A stretch of DNA of 64,000 nucleotides from Lyngbya sp. HA4199-MV5 (GTDB lineage Bacteria; Cyanobacteriota; Cyanobacteriia; Leptolyngbyales; Leptolyngbyaceae): contig JAHHHL010000027.1 in the NCBI GenBank assembly GCA_019359375.1, forward strand, positions 1-64,000, given 5' to 3'. Under the pieces are notes generated by a model. The model ran no database searches. It had not been told where the DNA came from and worked only from the letters and a program-made list of their open reading frames with translations. The translations under genes and the position numbers were made by a program. Shown one piece after another: positions 53,821 through 63,238 of the stretch; position 1 is the first letter of the stretch; every line of letters begins with the position of its first letter.

Positions 53821-53905
53821 TTGGCAACAGATTGGGGAACGGATGAAGCGGATATGTGATCTGTAAAAGGTGAAAACGTCATCTGTTTCATCTGCTCCCA
53901 TCCGT
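53821..53905. repeat. Dispersed hairpin repeat B, copy 2
   Basis: TTGGCAACAGATTGGGGAACGG..., then GGATGAAGCGGAT and CATCTGTTTCATCTGCTCCC, the same plan as 49461-49532. Lies after purK. Confidence 0.6.
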
Positions 53906-54022
53906 TGACATAGGCAACGATGGCATAAGAGCTTCAGCTTATTCAAAACTCAGGTTGGATTAAATAGCAAGAAAGAAGGGAACCATATAAAGCAGTTGCA
54001 GCAGAAGAAGTAGGACTCAATT

Positions 54023-54553
54023 ATGGGTGGAAATCCCTGGCATTACTTTGCTCCCTATGACAAAGACGTTAATTCTACGTTGCAGAAATTGCGTGAGCAA
54101 GAATTTCGTGCAGGGCGCTATGGCTTTTTTTCTTGGGTGAATATCAATGGGTTAGCTGACGCCTTAGCAGGGTTTGATCCAGCAGACTTTGATACTCCCA
54201 CAGCCTCTGCGGAAGAACTGATTGAAGAACATGGCAGTCTTGAAGCAGCCATTGAAGCAGTTTTTGCTGCCTCTGAACCTGATGGTACGACTTCGATTCT
54301 AGACATGTTTCAAGTTTCAGAAGAGCCTGAAACCTGTGCCGTGTGTCCTCTATCGAAAGATGATTTGTTAAGGTTGCTTGGTACTGATAAACCAACCCAT
54401 GAAATCGTTGGAGCAATCCTGATACAAGAACAAAATCCCGATGCTTGCGAAGAGTTCTGGGGCAGCATTGGTCGTGGCGAAGGACGGTATATTCTTCTTT
54501 ATCAAAATGATAAACCGACAGAGGTTTTCTTCGCAGGTTACTCGTTTGATTAG
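54023..54553 (+). CDS. Conserved hypothetical protein
   Basis: 176 residues starting MGGNPWHYFAPYDKDVNSTLQKLREQEFRAGRY. It is acidic, without signal or membrane segment, and ends with GEGRYILLYQNDKPTEVFFAGYSFD. I recognise the MGGNPWHYF start as recurrent in bacteria but know no function. Two CxxC-like cysteines (CAVC) are present near 110. Single gene, convergent with the cyclase. Confidence 0.7.
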   Translation: MGGNPWHYFAPYDKDVNSTLQKLREQEFRAGRYGFFSWVNINGLADALAGFDPADFDTPTASAEELIEEHGSLEAAIEAVFAASEPDGTTSILDMFQVSEEPETCAVCPLSKDDLLRLLGTDKPTHEIVGAILIQEQNPDACEEFWGSIGRGEGRYILLYQNDKPTEVFFAGYSFD

Positions 54554-54575
54554 CGATTGTTGAAATGATTAAAAG

Positions 54576-56819
54576 CTAGGACGATCGCCGCAGTCGATCG
54601 AGTGCCGCAGAGACATCGGGGGATAAGCCAGCAAAGCGAATGGGCATTCCGGTAAAGCGTACTCGCACACAGGTCGGATTCGTTGCAGCTCTATCCAGGA
54701 CTTTGGCGTAGAGGTCATCCAGTTCATCGGTGTCTTGAGAGGGGGTGAGCAGGTTGAGCTTGAGGTTGCTGAGAGGCGTGAGGACGTGATCCGATCGCAG
54801 TTCAGCGCTTTTATCTGACAGGCTGACTAGCGCTCCTTCAAACATCGTACCAACGGCGTGTTTACCTTCTAGCACGGTATAGCGCACAGGAATCTCGGAT
54901 GTCAGCGTGATGAATTCCTCGTTTTCTTCGGGTAGAAAGAGGTTGTGCCTGCCGCGAATGCCGTTGACGTTATAAAGGGTGATGGGTTCTTTGATGCCCT
55001 TCGGTTCGACCTGGATGTGCCCATCGACTTTCACTAGATCTCCTGCATCGCGGTAAGTGTCTTCCGAAACCAGAATTTGTCCGCCGACCGTGTAGGATTC
55101 GATGCGTGCTGCCAGATTGACGTGGTTGCCAATGACGGTGTACTTGGCACGACGCTGAGAGCCGATGTTGCCGACGACGACTTCACCCGTGTTGATGCCA
55201 ATGCCCATCTCGATCGCGGGTAGCCCAAGCTGTTGATTCTGCCGATTCACGTCTGCCATTGCCGATTGCATGGCGATCGCGCAGGCAACCGCCCTTTCCG
55301 AGTCATCTTCGCGGAAAATAGGCGCGCCAAACATCACGAAAATGCCATCGCCGATGAACTCATTAATGGTGCCGTTGTAGTACGTAATCGTGTCCGACAT
55401 TGTGCCCAGGTAGAGGTTCAGAATCGTGACGACCTGTTCGGGCGGCAGTCGTTCTGAAATGGCTGAGAACCCGCGCAGGTCAGAAATCAGGATCGTCACT
55501 TTGCGGCGTTCGCCACCGAGCGTTAAGCCACCGGGCGTTTCGAGCAGGCTGGCAACCACTTCATCGGTTAAGTAGCGTCCAAAGGTGCGGCGCATGTCGG
55601 CTGCCGATCGCGCGACGTAGCCTGTAATCACGATCGATGATCCCATCAAGGTCAGGAGTGGCGGTACGACCGGAATCCACCAGCCCTGTAAAAAGGCAAC
55701 ATAGCTGCCCGTAACTAGACATCCTGCTGCCAGAAGCACGTTGACCGTATGCCAGGGGTGAAATCCTGCTTTGCCACTGTAGCGTTGCCGCCAACTCATG
55801 ATGGCTCCCACCACTGCCCAGGCTAGAATCCACAGCCCTTCTAACGGTTCGCTCCAGGTTCTCAATGTGGGTATGCGTCCCTCCAGGGCAGCACTGAGCA
55901 TCTGGCTGATCAGGTTGGCGTGGATGGTGACACCTGCCATCCGGGTCGGTTCAGTCAAACTGCTGCTGTAGGGCACGTAGAACAAATCTTTCAGGCTTTC
56001 GGCGGTGGCACCAATCAGCACAAGGCGATCGCGCATCAGATCGGGGGCAAGCTTTTTGTCTAGCACCTCTGTAAGCGTGACTACCTGGAAGCGCTGTTGC
56101 GTGCCCCGATAGTTCAGCAAGACCTGATAGCCACCTGCCTGGTCACCAACATAACTCCCATCATTCGCATTAAAGGCGGGGAAGGTTGCTGCACCGAGCT
56201 TTATTGTTTCATCGGCAGTGAGCTCTGGCTCGATGCCTTTTGTCTTCAGGTACAGCTCTGCCAACCGAAAGCTAAAGCTAAAGACCGTTTCACCTGCCTG
56301 GTCTTCGAGATAAAACAAGCCCCGGCGCACCTTGCCATCGCCATCCAGCACCAGATCGTTGGCACCGACCTGATCTTGCTGTTTGAGGAGGGGGGGTGGA
56401 TTGACGGGTGAACTGTCGCTGCTGCTGCCCACTTTTTGCACCCCAATGAGGTTGGGTGTGGTTTTAAATAGTTTGGTCAGCGTTTGACGACCCGGCTCAA
56501 CGGGCAAATCACGGTACAGATCCAGCCCGATCGCAGCGGGTTTTTGCTGCTTAATGGTTTCTAGCAGCCCTGCAAGCTCGGTATCGGTGAGCGACCAGTG
56601 CCCCACCTTTTGCACATCCGCCTCATTGATTTCGACAATGACAATGCGAGGGTCGATCGACTCCTGGGGACGCAGCAGAAAAAACTGATCCAGCACGGGA
56701 AACTCTAAGGCTTGCAGCACGCCTGTAGCACGCATGCCCAACACGATCGCGGTGACACTTGGAACGGCAATGATTACACCGCGCCACTGCCAGATTCTAT
56801 GTCTCAGCGCTTTCCACAT
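54576..56819 (-). CDS. CHASE2-domain class III nucleotide cyclase with C-terminal PilZ-like part
   Basis: 747 residues: N-terminal helix, CHASE2 extracytoplasmic sensor (about 40-320), three membrane helices (325-402), class III cyclase (438-620) and a C-terminal beta-rich ~110 residues that resemble a degenerate PilZ fold. Metal-binding Asp447 and Asp491 and the catalytic Asn568/Arg572 are present. At the purine-selecting position adenylate cyclases usually have Lys; here it is Glu487 (TINEFIGD), which rather suggests a guanylate cyclase or unusual selectivity. The paired position is Thr561. A DUF928 gene lies upstream on the same strand, an association common in cyanobacteria. Confidence 0.87.
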   Translation of the reverse strand: MWKALRHRIWQWRGVIIAVPSVTAIVLGMRATGVLQALEFPVLDQFFLLRPQESIDPRIVIVEINEADVQKVGHWSLTDTELAGLLETIKQQKPAAIGLDLYRDLPVEPGRQTLTKLFKTTPNLIGVQKVGSSSDSSPVNPPPLLKQQDQVGANDLVLDGDGKVRRGLFYLEDQAGETVFSFSFRLAELYLKTKGIEPELTADETIKLGAATFPAFNANDGSYVGDQAGGYQVLLNYRGTQQRFQVVTLTEVLDKKLAPDLMRDRLVLIGATAESLKDLFYVPYSSSLTEPTRMAGVTIHANLISQMLSAALEGRIPTLRTWSEPLEGLWILAWAVVGAIMSWRQRYSGKAGFHPWHTVNVLLAAGCLVTGSYVAFLQGWWIPVVPPLLTLMGSSIVITGYVARSAADMRRTFGRYLTDEVVASLLETPGGLTLGGERRKVTILISDLRGFSAISERLPPEQVVTILNLYLGTMSDTITYYNGTINEFIGDGIFVMFGAPIFREDDSERAVACAIAMQSAMADVNRQNQQLGLPAIEMGIGINTGEVVVGNIGSQRRAKYTVIGNHVNLAARIESYTVGGQILVSEDTYRDAGDLVKVDGHIQVEPKGIKEPITLYNVNGIRGRHNLFLPEENEEFITLTSEIPVRYTVLEGKHAVGTMFEGALVSLSDKSAELRSDHVLTPLSNLKLNLLTPSQDTDELDDLYAKVLDRAATNPTCVRVRFTGMPIRFAGLSPDVSAALDRLRRSS

Positions 56820-56917
56820 ACGGTAGCCCTACAGCTTTTGTGCCTTGATCTCGTCATCAACCGTAGGCACGCAGCGGTTGGCTCCAGTTTTTCTAGCCAT
56901 AAAGTAGCGTTTCACCA

Positions 56918-57700
56918 TCACGGCTTCACCTTACAGCAGTCCACCAGGGGTTCTGAAGCCACGGTTGTCAGCCCAACCGATTGCAGGGCTTCGCGCCAGT
57001 CCTTGAGAAACTTAGAATTTTGCGGATATTGGCGCTGGAGGTCTGCCAGCGTTGACAGCGTTTCGTGCCAGATGCCCGCTTCGGCGTAGAGGGCTGGGCG
57101 GTTGCCTGGTAGGGTTTTTTGCAGCGCTTTGGTGAGTGAACCATTGGGGGTCGATCGCTCAACCCATCCTTCTACCGTGGGACTGCCGCTTAAGCCGCTG
57201 GTCGCATCGCACAGGGTCGTGACAAACCAGTGATATTGCTTCCCTACTTGCAAGGCTGGAGCATTTTCTGGCAGGTCAAAGCGCACAATGCCTGCTTGAG
57301 ACGGCAACGCAAAGGTGGTTTCGTACACGACTTCGGTATCATCGTCACTGAGCAACAGAAAGCCCGCTGTTTGGGCTGGAGATTGAGGCACGTAAACAAA
57401 GAAGCTGGGACGTTCGGCAAAGGTAAGCCCCAGGCGAGTCGATGGCATGACGGCTGTTAAACGTTTACTCGCTGGCTGAATGCCGCCTCGCAAGCAGGAG
57501 CCACGACTTGCACCTCCAGCGGTCGATCGCGGTGCGCCCTTTTTTGGCACGGCAAATTTGAGGCTGACCTTCACGGGCGGCGCGATCGTGGAACGCGGTT
57601 TAACCGTTTGTGCAGTGGCAGGTAGCATTGACAGCAACATGGACGGTATGAGCAAAGACAGGGAAAGGATGGTGGTATAGCGTGAACGTTTGATCATCAT
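56918..57700 (-). CDS. DUF928 family exported protein
   Basis: 260 residues. Signal peptide (MMIKRSRYTTILSLSLLIPSMLLSMLPATAQ). DUF928 core: RGSCLRGG, TAVMPSTRLGLTFAERPSFFVYVPQ, FLLLSDDDTEVVYETTFALP and YHWFVTTLCD. DUF928 proteins often neighbour CHASE2 proteins in cyanobacteria, suggesting that they act with the periplasmic sensor. Here the gene precedes the cyclase by about 100 bases on the same strand, consistent with cotranscription. Function not established. Confidence 0.85.
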   Translation of the reverse strand: MMIKRSRYTTILSLSLLIPSMLLSMLPATAQTVKPRSTIAPPVKVSLKFAVPKKGAPRSTAGGASRGSCLRGGIQPASKRLTAVMPSTRLGLTFAERPSFFVYVPQSPAQTAGFLLLSDDDTEVVYETTFALPSQAGIVRFDLPENAPALQVGKQYHWFVTTLCDATSGLSGSPTVEGWVERSTPNGSLTKALQKTLPGNRPALYAEAGIWHETLSTLADLQRQYPQNSKFLKDWREALQSVGLTTVASEPLVDCCKVKP

Positions 57701-58034
57701 AGTGACCCCTCCCTCGGTTCTCTTGGATAAGCGATGAATAAGACTGACTGTGTGTTAACTCATCGCTGGAGATAAACTTTCCAGACAATTTGTAACAAAC
57801 CCACGACATTTTACAGCGGCAATTGATTGGGTAAGCCACAGCCCTTTGAATACGGATGTGGGGTGTAGTGAATGCAAATGAAATCGGCTGTAAGCTGGGT
57901 GGGTGCGATCAGCGATCGCGCGATTGAGGGGATCAGGTCAGCCGTGGTTCAAACGCTACCCTAGATTACCCGTCCCGTAACGGAAACTCGCGTCATCCCG
58001 GCAAAACAAAACACATGTTTATTGCAAGACTTGT
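57701..58034. other. Intergenic region, nothing recognised
   Basis: About 330 bases upstream of the DUF928 gene and downstream of the ABC transporter. It should include the DUF928 promoter. No repeats or RNA seen. Confidence 0.4.
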
Positions 58035-59783
58035 TTATTGCAAGACTTCTTCTAGCTTTTGCTGGTTCCACAAAGCTTGATACAGTCCGGGTTGCCCACA
58101 GAGTTCGGCATGGGTGCCCGCTTGCACGATTGCGCCCTGATCCATGACAAAGAGGCGATCGGCGCTGGCGGCAGCGGAAAGTTGGTGAGAGATGAAGAGA
58201 ACGGTTTTGCGGTTGGTGCCTTCAGACAGGTTGCGTAGAATTTGGGTCGCGGTCTGGTTGTCCACGCTAGACAGCGCATCATCCAGAATCAGAATGGGGG
58301 CATCCACCAGTAAAGCCCGCGCCAACGCCGTTCGCTGACGTTGCCCACCAGAAAGCGTAATGCCTCGTTCACCGACGATCGTCTCGTACTGGTGCGGAAA
58401 GTTCAGAATTTCGCTGTGAATCTGTGCCTGTTTGGCAGCTTGGATCACGAAGGCTGCGTCTGCCCCCGGATCACCGTAGCGAATGTTGTTTTGTATCGTC
58501 GTGCTAAAGAGAAAGCTGTCTTGAGGGACGTAAGCGATCGCGCCACGCAAATCCGCCAGCCGTATCTGGGTAATGTCGTGCCCATCGAGAAACAGTTGAC
58601 CGGGAGCGATATCCAGCAGGCGGGGCAGCGCGTTTGCTAGAGTCGATTTACCAGACCCGATCGGTCCCACAATGGCAACCGTTTCTTGCGGCTGAATGGT
58701 AAAGCTCACGGTCTGTAACGCGGGTTTGCTGGTGGTTGGAAATGTGAACGTTAATGCTTGTGCCGTTAGTTCGCCCCGTACCTGCGATCGAGGCAGGGCG
58801 ATCGCGTCCGGTTGATCCCGAATTTTGGGCTGGACGGTGAGAATGGCTTCAATGCGATCGACGCTCACTTCGCCCCGCTGATAGGCTGTGATAGTGAATC
58901 CCAACAGCGCTGCTGGGAATGCCAGTTGCCCCACATACAGCAACAGCGCCACAAAATCGCCGACTGTAATCGCCCCTTCATTGATCGCGCTCACCCCAAG
59001 CCGCAGCACTACCAGCAGCCCCACGCTTGCTAGCCCGGGTAATAGTGGCAGTAGAGTACTCCGCGTCAATGCCAGCGACAAATTGGCTTCTAATAGCTCT
59101 TGATTCCGCCGCTGAAAGGCTTCTCGCTCATTTTCTTCTTGAGCGTAGATTTTGACCAGCGCAATGCCGCTCATGTCTTCCTGAATCAGTTCGCTCAGGT
59201 CAGACAACTGCTCTTGCACGGTGATTTGCTCTTGTCGAAGCCGTGTGCTAAATACCTGCACCAAAATCAGCATCACCGGGTAGACCGACAGCGAGAGCAG
59301 CGTCACTTTGACGTTAATCCTGAGCATGGCAGGCAACGTCAGGCTATAGGCAAACAGCGTATTGGCAACGCTCAGTACCGCAAAGCCTAACAGCCGACGA
59401 ATGTTATCCACGTCGCTGGTGGCGCGGTTGATGAGGTCCCCTACCGTATTGGCGGCAAAATAAGACGGTTCTAGCGTCAGCAAATGGGAAAACAACTTCT
59501 GCTTCAGGTCAAACTCAACCTGGCGACCCACCCCAAACAGCAGCGTCCGCGAAATCATCCGCACAACCCACATGATAGATCCCATCGTGAGGATCACGCC
59601 AACGTAGTAGGAAACCTGGCTGAAGCTAAACGTCACCTGAAGCTTGTCTACCGCATCCCGAATTTGAAGAGGAATGCGAACCCCTAAAAAGTTGACGACT
59701 AAGAGTGCCAGAATACCGAAGGATGCTGCTTTCCAGTGAGGACGAAGGTAGCTCCCCAATTTTTGCAGCCGAGATTGAGCCAT
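58035..59783 (-). CDS. ABC transporter, fused permease and ATPase (exporter type)
   Basis: 582 residues from the ATG giving MAQSRLQKLGSYLRPHW; an upstream ATG adds 29 residues unlike the family. Six-helix domain (20-310), then Walker A GPIGSGKST, Q-loop YVPQDSFLFSTTI, signature LSGGQRQRTALARAL, Walker B ILILDDALSSVD and FISHQLSAA. It has the lipid A/multidrug exporter architecture (MdlB/MsbA-like) and probably works as a dimer. It follows the YdcF gene by 90 bases. The cargo is unknown. Confidence 0.9.
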   Translation of the reverse strand: MAQSRLQKLGSYLRPHWKAASFGILALLVVNFLGVRIPLQIRDAVDKLQVTFSFSQVSYYVGVILTMGSIMWVVRMISRTLLFGVGRQVEFDLKQKLFSHLLTLEPSYFAANTVGDLINRATSDVDNIRRLLGFAVLSVANTLFAYSLTLPAMLRINVKVTLLSLSVYPVMLILVQVFSTRLRQEQITVQEQLSDLSELIQEDMSGIALVKIYAQEENEREAFQRRNQELLEANLSLALTRSTLLPLLPGLASVGLLVVLRLGVSAINEGAITVGDFVALLLYVGQLAFPAALLGFTITAYQRGEVSVDRIEAILTVQPKIRDQPDAIALPRSQVRGELTAQALTFTFPTTSKPALQTVSFTIQPQETVAIVGPIGSGKSTLANALPRLLDIAPGQLFLDGHDITQIRLADLRGAIAYVPQDSFLFSTTIQNNIRYGDPGADAAFVIQAAKQAQIHSEILNFPHQYETIVGERGITLSGGQRQRTALARALLVDAPILILDDALSSVDNQTATQILRNLSEGTNRKTVLFISHQLSAAASADRLFVMDQGAIVQAGTHAELCGQPGLYQALWNQQKLEEVLQ

Positions 59784-59873
59784 TATGCGTGTGCCAGTGC
59801 GGAAACTCTCCCATCCTAAACGAATCAGGGAAGCGATCGCGTTCGCATCCAAGTGCCGACGATCTGACAACTA

Positions 59874-61313
59874 TCACCACATATTTCCATTTGGATCAGA
59901 CGATCGAGTGGGGGCTGACAATGGAGCAGGATTGGGCGTGAAAGGTGGCTGGTTCGTACCAATAGGACGTGATCCCGTGTCAGGCACTCCCTGTCCTTGA
60001 GGGTTTTGTGGGACAGCCGTAATCCGAGGCTGCACAGGGTTAAATTCGCCCGTTTGAGCGTTAAACTCGCCCGTCTGCCCGGTTGAAGCAACGGCACCGC
60101 AGTCAGTCAAATCGCGGAATTTAATCCAGCCGCGCAGAAAGTAGTAAAGGGCACTAGCGTATTCTTCAACTGCCTGCGAACCGAGAAACAACGCATCAAT
60201 GCTGGGCAAAAAGTCAGTCGCCTGAAGATTGTATTCAACCAGGTCGCGCTCTGGAGCCAGGTTGTTAAGCTTCGATCGTCGTGGCACTGTGTAGAAATCT
60301 GTGGGGCGTGCAATGGGGCAAAACCCAAAGACTTCTCGAAAGGTACGGTATGTCCGTTCTGTATTCATCGCCGTGTTGACGATGGTTAACTGGTTGCCGA
60401 AGCCAACGCGATTGTCAGCGAGGATTTTTTTGACGTTCTCAGCCGTTCTGCGAATGCTTGCGCCATCGGGATCGAGAAACCGCATGGCTTCGCAAGGAAC
60501 ATCCAACGATTGGTTGAGAAAGGTTTGAATATCTTTTGCCTCTGAAATATAGTCCTTGGTTTCGCCTTCTTTCTGCTTGCGATCGAGCCTCCGTGGGGCG
60601 CTGATCACAATTTGACTGTTGGGGTTTTGCCGATACAGTTGAGCCGCATACAGCACGCGATCGGCTTTATCGGTCAATTGAATGGGAAGCTGAGTGGGAG
60701 GCTGGGTCAGCACGCGGTATTGCTCTGCGGTCAGCGGTTCTTCACTATCAGGTGGGGGAGGTGTAGCAGGGCGAGCGGGTGCTGCGGTGGAAGCTGGTCT
60801 CAGCGGTGGGCAAGTGGTTCTGGGTCCCAGAAAGGGGCGTGTAGTGCCTTGCCCCAACAGCACAATGACAGGAGTATCGCCTGCGACTTGTGCTGCAACA
60901 GGGCGAATCATTTTAATGCCTTCCCATTCCAGCTCTTGAGCTAAAAAATAGGACACAACTGGCAGACAACAGGCTAGTAAGAGCACTAACCCCACGCGGA
61001 TGATGTTGCCAACAATCTTATTGACTTTGGCTCCAGTGAGCAAAATCAGCAGCAGGATGATGGCTAAACTCAGCGGTCTAAACAGTAACGAAATAATGTA
61101 CCAGAGCGTTCTGAAGATATCCGAATCGTCAAAAACGGTTGGTCCACTAAAGAAAGACACCGCCAGAATGAGTAGGATCAGCAGCAGCACCAGCAGTCCC
61201 AAAAACGCTCTTGGCAGCGCTTTGAGCAGCACAAACCAGGTGACTAGCCCAACAACAATCCACAGCAAGACTTGCGTGAGCAGCAGAAAAACATCTGTGA
61301 GCAGTAAAACCAT
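59874..61313 (-). CDS. YdcF/ElyC/SanA (DUF218) family membrane protein
   Basis: 479 residues. Four N-terminal membrane helices (about 1-125), a Pro-rich linker (PARPATPPPPDSEEP), then the DUF218 domain: VIVLLGQG, ADRVLYAAQLYRQNPNSQIVISAPRR, SEAKDIQTFL, RRTAENVKKIL and LTIVNTAMNTERTYRTFREV. The C-terminal ~80 residues are low in complexity. Members are tied to envelope and cell-wall integrity without a defined reaction. This one has a larger membrane part than ElyC. It lies upstream of the ABC exporter on the same strand. Confidence 0.85.
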   Translation of the reverse strand: MVLLLTDVFLLLTQVLLWIVVGLVTWFVLLKALPRAFLGLLVLLLILLILAVSFFSGPTVFDDSDIFRTLWYIISLLFRPLSLAIILLLILLTGAKVNKIVGNIIRVGLVLLLACCLPVVSYFLAQELEWEGIKMIRPVAAQVAGDTPVIVLLGQGTTRPFLGPRTTCPPLRPASTAAPARPATPPPPDSEEPLTAEQYRVLTQPPTQLPIQLTDKADRVLYAAQLYRQNPNSQIVISAPRRLDRKQKEGETKDYISEAKDIQTFLNQSLDVPCEAMRFLDPDGASIRRTAENVKKILADNRVGFGNQLTIVNTAMNTERTYRTFREVFGFCPIARPTDFYTVPRRSKLNNLAPERDLVEYNLQATDFLPSIDALFLGSQAVEEYASALYYFLRGWIKFRDLTDCGAVASTGQTGEFNAQTGEFNPVQPRITAVPQNPQGQGVPDTGSRPIGTNQPPFTPNPAPLSAPTRSSDPNGNMW

Positions 61314-61756
61314 GCTGAGCGTTCCTACCTGCTTGCGACAACGGAGTCTGCTTGATGACCATGCTGGTGCGATCGCATCTTGACCTCAGCCCCATACCTC
61401 TTTTACAGACACCATGATGCAGCCAAATCGAGAATTGGCAATAATTCCTTGGCAGGACAAGATTCTGCCAGCGTCTGGTGTGAGGTTTGATGCCTCATGA
61501 TAGGGTGGCTCCCCAACGCTCTAAAGGACTCAAACCCCTATGTGTATGATACACGACTGTAATACAAATGTTCGCTCAGACAACCGAGCGCAAGGGGTGC
61601 TGTTGCCGGGATAAAGCGAACCTTAAAACGATCGTGATAAGTCCTTAAATCATGAGTCCTGGCAGGAGCGATCGTTGCACAATAGTCTGGGTGCTTTATT
61701 CGCTATCAAAAGGCGTGCAAACCTGCCCTTAAAAGCATGTCTAGGAGGTTCTGTTT
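61314..61756. other. Intergenic region upstream of the small membrane ORF
   Basis: Holds the YdcF promoter region and, at the right end, a possible promoter for the 24-codon ORF (TTGCAC 61675-61680, TATTCG 61697-61702, 16-base spacing). Nothing else is seen. Confidence 0.4.
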
Positions 61757-61831
61757 GTGTCCTTGATTCTCGCGCTGATTGTCTTTGGCTTGCTCTTTTT
61801 CGTGATTGCTAAAGAGCTGGTTGGCAAGTAG
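61757..61831 (+). CDS. 24-residue single-helix membrane protein
   Basis: GTG start, 24 codons: (M)SLILALIVFGLLFFVIAKEL followed by VGK. AGGAGG (61743-61748) stands eight bases before the GTG, and a strong terminator follows 40 bases after the stop, so this is a well-formed minimal gene. One membrane helix with a basic end, as in the small subunits of PSII, cytochrome b6f and oxidases. The sequence does not match PetL, PetN, PetG, PsbT, PsbM or PsaM as I remember them, so the partner is unknown. Confidence 0.6.
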   Translation: MSLILALIVFGLLFFVIAKELVGK

Positions 61832-61870
61832 CTGTACCAAACGTCTACCTGCAAAAAGCTGACAAAACGC

Positions 61871-61895
61871 AAAGAGGGCGCATAGCGCCCTCTTC
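61871..61895. terminator. Bidirectional terminator
   Basis: AAGAGGGCGC and GCGCCCTCTT form a perfect stem around ATA, with T-rich sequence on both outer sides. It serves the small ORF (plus strand) and the convergent sugar transferase gene (minus strand). Confidence 0.75.
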
Positions 61896-61982
61896 TCGAT
61901 CCTTTCAGCAAAAGAGCTACCTTCAGCAAACGCCAGCTCCATTGCCATAAAACGCTTTGCCAAGCCATTGCAATGAAATGCT

Positions 61983-62657
61983 TTAGAAAGCACCAACCTT
62001 CGCCAAGATGACATAGACGGTGCGAGCAATCAGAGCCAAATCGTAAAAGGGGTGCCACTGATCCTGGTAGCGGAGATCAAGCTTCACAATGTCCTCAAAG
62101 TCTTTGACGGTCGATCGACCATTGACCTGCCATTCTCCAGTCATACCGGGCTTGACGTTGAGCCGTTGCCAGTGGTGGCTATCGTAACGAGACACTTCAT
62201 CCGCAGTAGGTGGACGGGTTCCGACCAGGCTCATCTCTCCAATAAGCACGTTCCAAAATTGCGGAAATTCATCCAGACTGCTCCGGCGTAAAAATCGCCC
62301 GATCTTGGTTACGCGAGGATCATCCTGGTTTTTGAAAATGAGTCCGCTGGCTTCGTTTTTGACCTGCGCTTTCAGTGCATCCGCATTCTGCACCATCGAA
62401 CGAAACTTATAGATGCGAAACGGTCTACCTAGCAACCCATACCGCTCCTGTGCATAAAAGATGGGTCCCGGACTATCTAGCTTGATAGCAAGTGCCAGAG
62501 GGATGAAGAGAATCCCCAAAATGATGAGACCAATCAGACTACCCGCAATGTCTAAAAGGCGCTTAAAAATAGAATTGACCGATCGATGAGGAACCTGAAG
62601 CGTTGGAGGTGCCAGCAGCAAGGGATTCACCGTTGCAGTAGGGAAGGTGGATTGCAT
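61983..62657 (-). CDS. Undecaprenyl-phosphate sugar phosphotransferase (WcaJ/WbaP-like)
   Basis: 224 residues. One membrane segment (about 36-58), then the bacterial sugar transferase domain: SPGPIFYAQERYGLLGRPFRIYKFRSMV, KIGRFLRRSSLDEFPQFWNVLIGEMSLVGTRPP and VKPGMTGEWQVNGRS. This family starts exopolysaccharide or O-antigen units by moving a sugar phosphate to the lipid carrier. It is the short, monotopic form without the N-terminal helices of WcaJ. No other polysaccharide genes are adjacent. Confidence 0.92.
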   Translation of the reverse strand: MQSTFPTATVNPLLLAPPTLQVPHRSVNSIFKRLLDIAGSLIGLIILGILFIPLALAIKLDSPGPIFYAQERYGLLGRPFRIYKFRSMVQNADALKAQVKNEASGLIFKNQDDPRVTKIGRFLRRSSLDEFPQFWNVLIGEMSLVGTRPPTADEVSRYDSHHWQRLNVKPGMTGEWQVNGRSTVKDFEDIVKLDLRYQDQWHPFYDLALIARTVYVILAKVGAF

Positions 62658-63238
62658 AGCTGTCTCAATGAGGTGACGGAAGTCGGTAAAAATAAAGCAG
62701 GTACAAATACGTAGAACGTCTTGACCAAACTATAGTTCCTACTTCATGGGGAGCGATCGTATCCGCTAATGTACTGACTCAATCTTTTCTAGAACTTTAC
62801 ATAGCAAAGTGATTGTAAAGTTTGAGTAAAGCTGAGACCGCTTTTGTAGGGTGGAATGCGGTAGAGCATGAACGAGCGGTCGCTTTAACTGTCTCCTGCT
62901 TTTTACGACTGTAGTGACCTTCCTCCGGACGATTACTGAGAGGAAAACGTGGTCTAAATCCTTCTGTGAAATGAATGTAGCGGTTTGAGTAGCCAGCAGT
63001 TGGCGAGCCGCAAGGTTTATGCGGAGATGGGAAGGGGGAAGAGAGGCAGAAGGCAGAAGGCAGAGGGCAGAGGGCAGAAGGCAAGGGGCAGGAGGGGCTG
63101 AGGGCACTGTACATCAGACTTTCAAATACCGCTCCAGGAGAAGACATGAAAATCTGAAGAGGATGTAGAGCCAGCATTGCCCTCTTCGTGTGACTCTACC
63201 GCTGTTGGTTCTACGTGAAGATGCTGAACTTCAATCTT
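62658..63238. other. Intergenic region with short repeats
   Basis: The left half should hold the sugar transferase promoter. 63029-63105 is a GGCAGAA-type repeat tract. No gene is supported. Confidence 0.5.
63029..63105. repeat. GGCAGAA/GGCAGAG heptamer repeats
   Basis: About eight contiguous heptamers of GGCAGAA or GGCAGAG, the clearest such array in the window. Confidence 0.75.

Noticed and set aside
62766-63177. Two overlapping minus-strand open frames of 113 and 126 codons
   Set aside because: Much of both is translated CTGCCTT repeats (PSALCPLPSA type); no homology signals.
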